DNA of 64,000 bases from Paenibacillus sp. FSL H8-0332. Lineage in GTDB: Bacteria; Bacillota; Bacilli; Paenibacillales; Paenibacillaceae. The DNA lies in the NCBI RefSeq assembly GCF_037963835.1, contig NZ_CP150145.1, positions 7,378,001 to 7,442,000 on the forward strand, written 5' to 3'. The position numbers were made by a program, and so were the translations under genes. Under the pieces are notes generated by a model. That model did no database searches and was not told the origin of the DNA. It saw only the letters and a list, made by a program, of their open reading frames with translations. Numbering within the stretch: the stretch's first letter is position 1; each line of letters starts with the position of its first letter. Shown in pieces: positions 61,791 to 64,000 of the stretch.

Positions 61791-62510
61791 ATGACAATGA
61801 AATCAGGGGGCCTCTGGCTTGCTGCTGCCATGCTTGCCGTATCCGTAACCGGGTGTTCCTCGGACAAGGCGGGTCCCGCACCAGAAGACCTGGACAAGCT
61901 GAAGACAGAGATTAGTGAGCTGCAAAAGGAGAACAAATTCCTAAAAGAACAGAATGAGATGTTAAAGGAGAGCCTGGTAAAGCCTGTGACAGCGGAAGAG
62001 GAGGGCGGTACGGCTGAACTTCTAAATAACGGGAGCAGCCCCGCAGCGGCTGATTCCGGCGATGAACACAAGCTGATCGTAAAAGGTACGCCGCTGGTGA
62101 TCGATGGAACCGGTGAGTATACCATCACCAAGACCTCTTTTGACAAGAAAATTATTCCGTCCAATCCGGGATCATTCTACACCTACTATGAAGCTAAGGA
62201 ACCGGGTACAACTTATCTGGCGATCACTTTGAAAGTGAAGAACCTGGCAGGTGAGGCTATGGATGCAGAGGATGTAGCGGATGTGGAGGTTACCTACGAC
62301 AACAAATACAAGTATAGTACCTTTGATACCATGGAAGAGAAGGGCGGGGAAGACTTCACCTATACCAGTCTGTCAGAGATCGAACCGCTGAAGAACGGCA
62401 CGCTGGTGTTCCTGGCCGAGGTGCCTGATGAAGTGAAGTCCAGCGGCAAGCCGCTATATGCCGACTTCAGCATCGGGGGCAAAACCTACCGTTATACCAT
62501 TGCGAAATAA
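61791..62510 (+). CDS. DUF4352-type lipoprotein
   Basis: The protein has 239 residues from the ATG at 61791 (or 237 from 61797). It has a lipoprotein signal (KSGGLWLAAAMLAVSVTGC, lipobox VTGC), a short coiled coil (DLDKLKTEISELQKENKFLKEQNEMLKESL, about residues 32-62), a linker, and a beta-sandwich (about 90-238) with TYLAITLKVKNLAG and PLKNGTLVFLAEVPDE, typical of DUF4352. It is exported and attached to the membrane outer face. The role is unknown. Confidence 0.82.
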   Translation: MTMKSGGLWLAAAMLAVSVTGCSSDKAGPAPEDLDKLKTEISELQKENKFLKEQNEMLKESLVKPVTAEEEGGTAELLNNGSSPAAADSGDEHKLIVKGTPLVIDGTGEYTITKTSFDKKIIPSNPGSFYTYYEAKEPGTTYLAITLKVKNLAGEAMDAEDVADVEVTYDNKYKYSTFDTMEEKGGEDFTYTSLSEIEPLKNGTLVFLAEVPDEVKSSGKPLYADFSIGGKTYRYTIAK

Positions 62511-62513
62511 GAG

Positions 62514-62563
62514 AAGAGCCTGTGCGGCCGCAGAATGAACTGTGGTTGGCGCAGGCTCTTTGT
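62514..62563. terminator. Terminator hairpin between convergent genes
   Basis: AAGAGCCTGTGC and GCGCAGGCTCTT (one G-T pair) around a 23-nt loop, then TGTT; A-rich on the other side. Confidence 0.65.
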
Positions 62564-62576
62564 TGGTGTTAAGGGA

Positions 62577-63890
62577 TTAGTCCTGACCGAAAAAGGACGG
62601 CAGATACTCCCTGTTCGCTTCCAGCATCTCATTCAGCATGGCGATGGCAACCTCCACGGAAGGGACAAGGGGGTGATGGGCCAGCGCCTGGATCGCCAGG
62701 CTGCGGTCACCAGTTACGGCGGCGTCGATGGCTAGCTGTTCATAGACTTTGACGGCATGAATCAGCCCCTTCGCCATCGGCGGAATCTGGGTCAGCGGGA
62801 GGGGGAGGGGGCCAGTCTTCGTGACGACACAGTTCACCTCGATACTGGCATCGTCCGGCAGGAAGTCTATGGTGCCCCGGTTTGCCACATTCAGCGTCTG
62901 AATGTCATTGGTGCCACTATAAAGCGAGCGCATCAGGTTCACGGCCGCTTCGGAATAAAAGGCTCCGCCGCGCTGCTCCAGCTGCTTCGGCTTCTCATCC
63001 AGCGCAAGGTCGCTGTAGATGGCGAACAGCTCCTCCTCCACACGCTTAACGACTTCGGCACGGTTCTTGCCTTGGGCGGCGGCTTCCTGCTGCTCCGCGA
63101 GCATCGCATCGGTCATGTAGAAGTACTTCAGATAATACGAAGGCAAGGCGTGCAGCGATTGCAGGAACTCGGGGTTCCATTCGCGTGCCGGAACATTCTT
63201 CGCGCTGTAGCCAGCGGTATCCTCCAGCATCTCCTGCAGCTTGTCTTCACCCTCCACATCAATGCGGGTAATCCAGTGCAGGTGGTTCAGGCCGACGAAC
63301 TCGGCGTAGATCCGGTCAGGGGTCGCGCCATATTTGGCCGATACCTGCTTAATTAGGCCAATCGGGGCATTACAGAGACCGATGCTCTTCACCTTGGAGT
63401 ACCGCAGCACGGCTTCGGTGACCATACCTGCGGGATTGGTGAAGTTGAGCAGCCAGGCGTCCGGTGCCAGCTCCTCGATATCCCGGCAGATGCCGAGAAT
63501 GACCGGGATGGTGCGCAGCGCCTTCAGCATGCCGCCGGGACCGGTCGTCTCTTGGCCGATCACGCCGTATTTCAGCGGAATCGCTTCGTCGCGGGCGCGG
63601 GCATCCAGCATGCCAACGCGGATCTGCGTGCTGACGAAGTCCGCACCGGCAATGGCCTCGCGGCGGTCGGTGGTGAGATGGACCTCGATCGGCAGGCCGG
63701 ACTTTTCCACCATACGCTTCGCCAGAGCGCCCACGATGTTCAGCTTATGCAGACCAGCCTCAATGTCTACGAGCCACAGCTCCCGGACCGGAAGCTCCTT
63801 ATGATTGAGGATGAAGCCTTCTACCAGTTCGGGGGTATAGGAAGAACCTCCGCCGATGACGGCAATCTTAAGACCTTGGTTCGTTGTCAC
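62577..63890 (-). CDS. Glycoside hydrolase family 4, 6-phospho-beta-glucosidase type
   Basis: The 437-residue protein (GTG start at 63890, AGGAG 9 nt upstream) has the GH4 nucleotide-binding opening KIAVIGGGSSYTPELVEGF, the metal/catalytic CNAP (GLCNAPIGL), NFTNPAGM and VGLNHLHW. GH4 enzymes use NAD and a divalent metal (bound by Cys and His) to cleave 6-phosphoglycosides by an oxidation-elimination route in the cytosol. The overall pattern fits 6-phospho-beta-glucosidases. It follows a truncated gene by 6 bp, so they form one operon. The preferred disaccharide is not determined. Confidence 0.92.
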   Translation of the reverse strand: MTTNQGLKIAVIGGGSSYTPELVEGFILNHKELPVRELWLVDIEAGLHKLNIVGALAKRMVEKSGLPIEVHLTTDRREAIAGADFVSTQIRVGMLDARARDEAIPLKYGVIGQETTGPGGMLKALRTIPVILGICRDIEELAPDAWLLNFTNPAGMVTEAVLRYSKVKSIGLCNAPIGLIKQVSAKYGATPDRIYAEFVGLNHLHWITRIDVEGEDKLQEMLEDTAGYSAKNVPAREWNPEFLQSLHALPSYYLKYFYMTDAMLAEQQEAAAQGKNRAEVVKRVEEELFAIYSDLALDEKPKQLEQRGGAFYSEAAVNLMRSLYSGTNDIQTLNVANRGTIDFLPDDASIEVNCVVTKTGPLPLPLTQIPPMAKGLIHAVKVYEQLAIDAAVTGDRSLAIQALAHHPLVPSVEVAIAMLNEMLEANREYLPSFFGQD

Positions 63891-63896
63891 AATGAA

Positions 63897-64000
63897 TCAC
63901 TCCTGTCTGGTGGTAGTGGGAATAAGCTCGAACTCCCTGTAAGCACGCATCGTCTCATACATAGCCTGGCTGACGGTGATCCCGTCACTCTCCAGTGCCG
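63897..64000 (-). CDS. C-terminal end of an unidentified gene (cut by window edge)
   Basis: An open frame on the minus strand enters at the window edge and stops at 63897. The visible 33 residues read ALESDGITVSQAMYETMRAY and REFELIPTTTRQE. The piece is too short to name. It lies 6 bp before the GH4 gene and is presumably in the same sugar-use operon. Confidence 0.5.
   Translation of the reverse strand, partial: ALESDGITVSQAMYETMRAYREFELIPTTTRQE

Noticed and set aside
62577..63890. Alpha-galactosidase or maltose-6-phosphate activity for the GH4 enzyme
   Set aside because: The overall pattern and the CNAP motif fit the 6-phospho-beta-glucosidase branch better, though substrate cannot be proven from sequence.

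Overview
The window looks like a chromosome segment of a Paenibacillus-like, spore-forming, polysaccharide-degrading member of the Bacillales. Three large surface proteins carry S-layer-homology (SLH) repeats. There are carbohydrate-active enzymes (PL1 pectate lyase, GH94 phosphorylase, GH3, GH4), a LysM-GH18 protein of the spore-cortex type and a phosphoketolase. Shine-Dalgarno sites are strong (AGGAGG-like), TTG and GTG starts are frequent, and a tRNA-Leu(CAG) and many intrinsic terminators are present. No rRNA, CRISPR array or prophage was seen.

Layout. 1-5 kb: the 3' part of a discoidin/Ig-like/SLH surface protein, then two tandemly duplicated HI0933-type flavoproteins. 4.9-6.8 kb: an IS1182-type element with a frameshifted transposase. 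7-12.9 kb: a secreted stalk-domain protein, a YgbA-like protein, a response regulator-kinase-acetyltransferase operon divergent from a TVP38-type membrane protein, and a DUF948 protein. 13-16.9 kb: a pectate lyase and an ArsR/saccharopine-dehydrogenase-like pair. 16.9-18.4 kb: an AT-rich islet with a small hydrophobic peptide, a small membrane protein and an XRE regulator with a duplicated operator.

18.4-25.6 kb is a complete bacterial RNA-repair locus. Two WYL regulators are divergent from an RlaP-like nucleotidyltransferase, a Hen1 3'-end methyltransferase and the three-domain end-healing and sealing enzyme Pnkp. 25.7-30.3 kb: a LytTR/DUF3021 pair, a GH94 phosphorylase behind a perfect 20-bp palindrome, and a GNAT protein. 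30.6-40 kb: a 1518-residue C-type-lectin/SLH protein, an orphan response regulator with a SARP-like output, and a GntR regulator next to phosphoketolase.

40-45.5 kb: a split HipA-like kinase pair (HipS/HipT-like), an intact IS200/IS605 element (TnpA and TnpB) inserted exactly between two convergent genes, and the TIGR03915/TIGR03916 DNA-repair pair behind a LexA-type box. 45.7-64 kb: a domain-swapped GH3 enzyme, a LysM-GH18 protein, an Sm-like/Gly-rich protein, a 1021-residue SLH protein, a group II intron next to a terminator, AraC regulators, an XRE/papain-like fusion, tRNA-Leu, a Gfo/Idh/MocA oxidoreductase, a DUF4352 lipoprotein, and a GH4 6-phosphoglycosidase followed by a truncated gene at the window edge.

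All function calls rest on motif and family recognition by eye. No database search was run.
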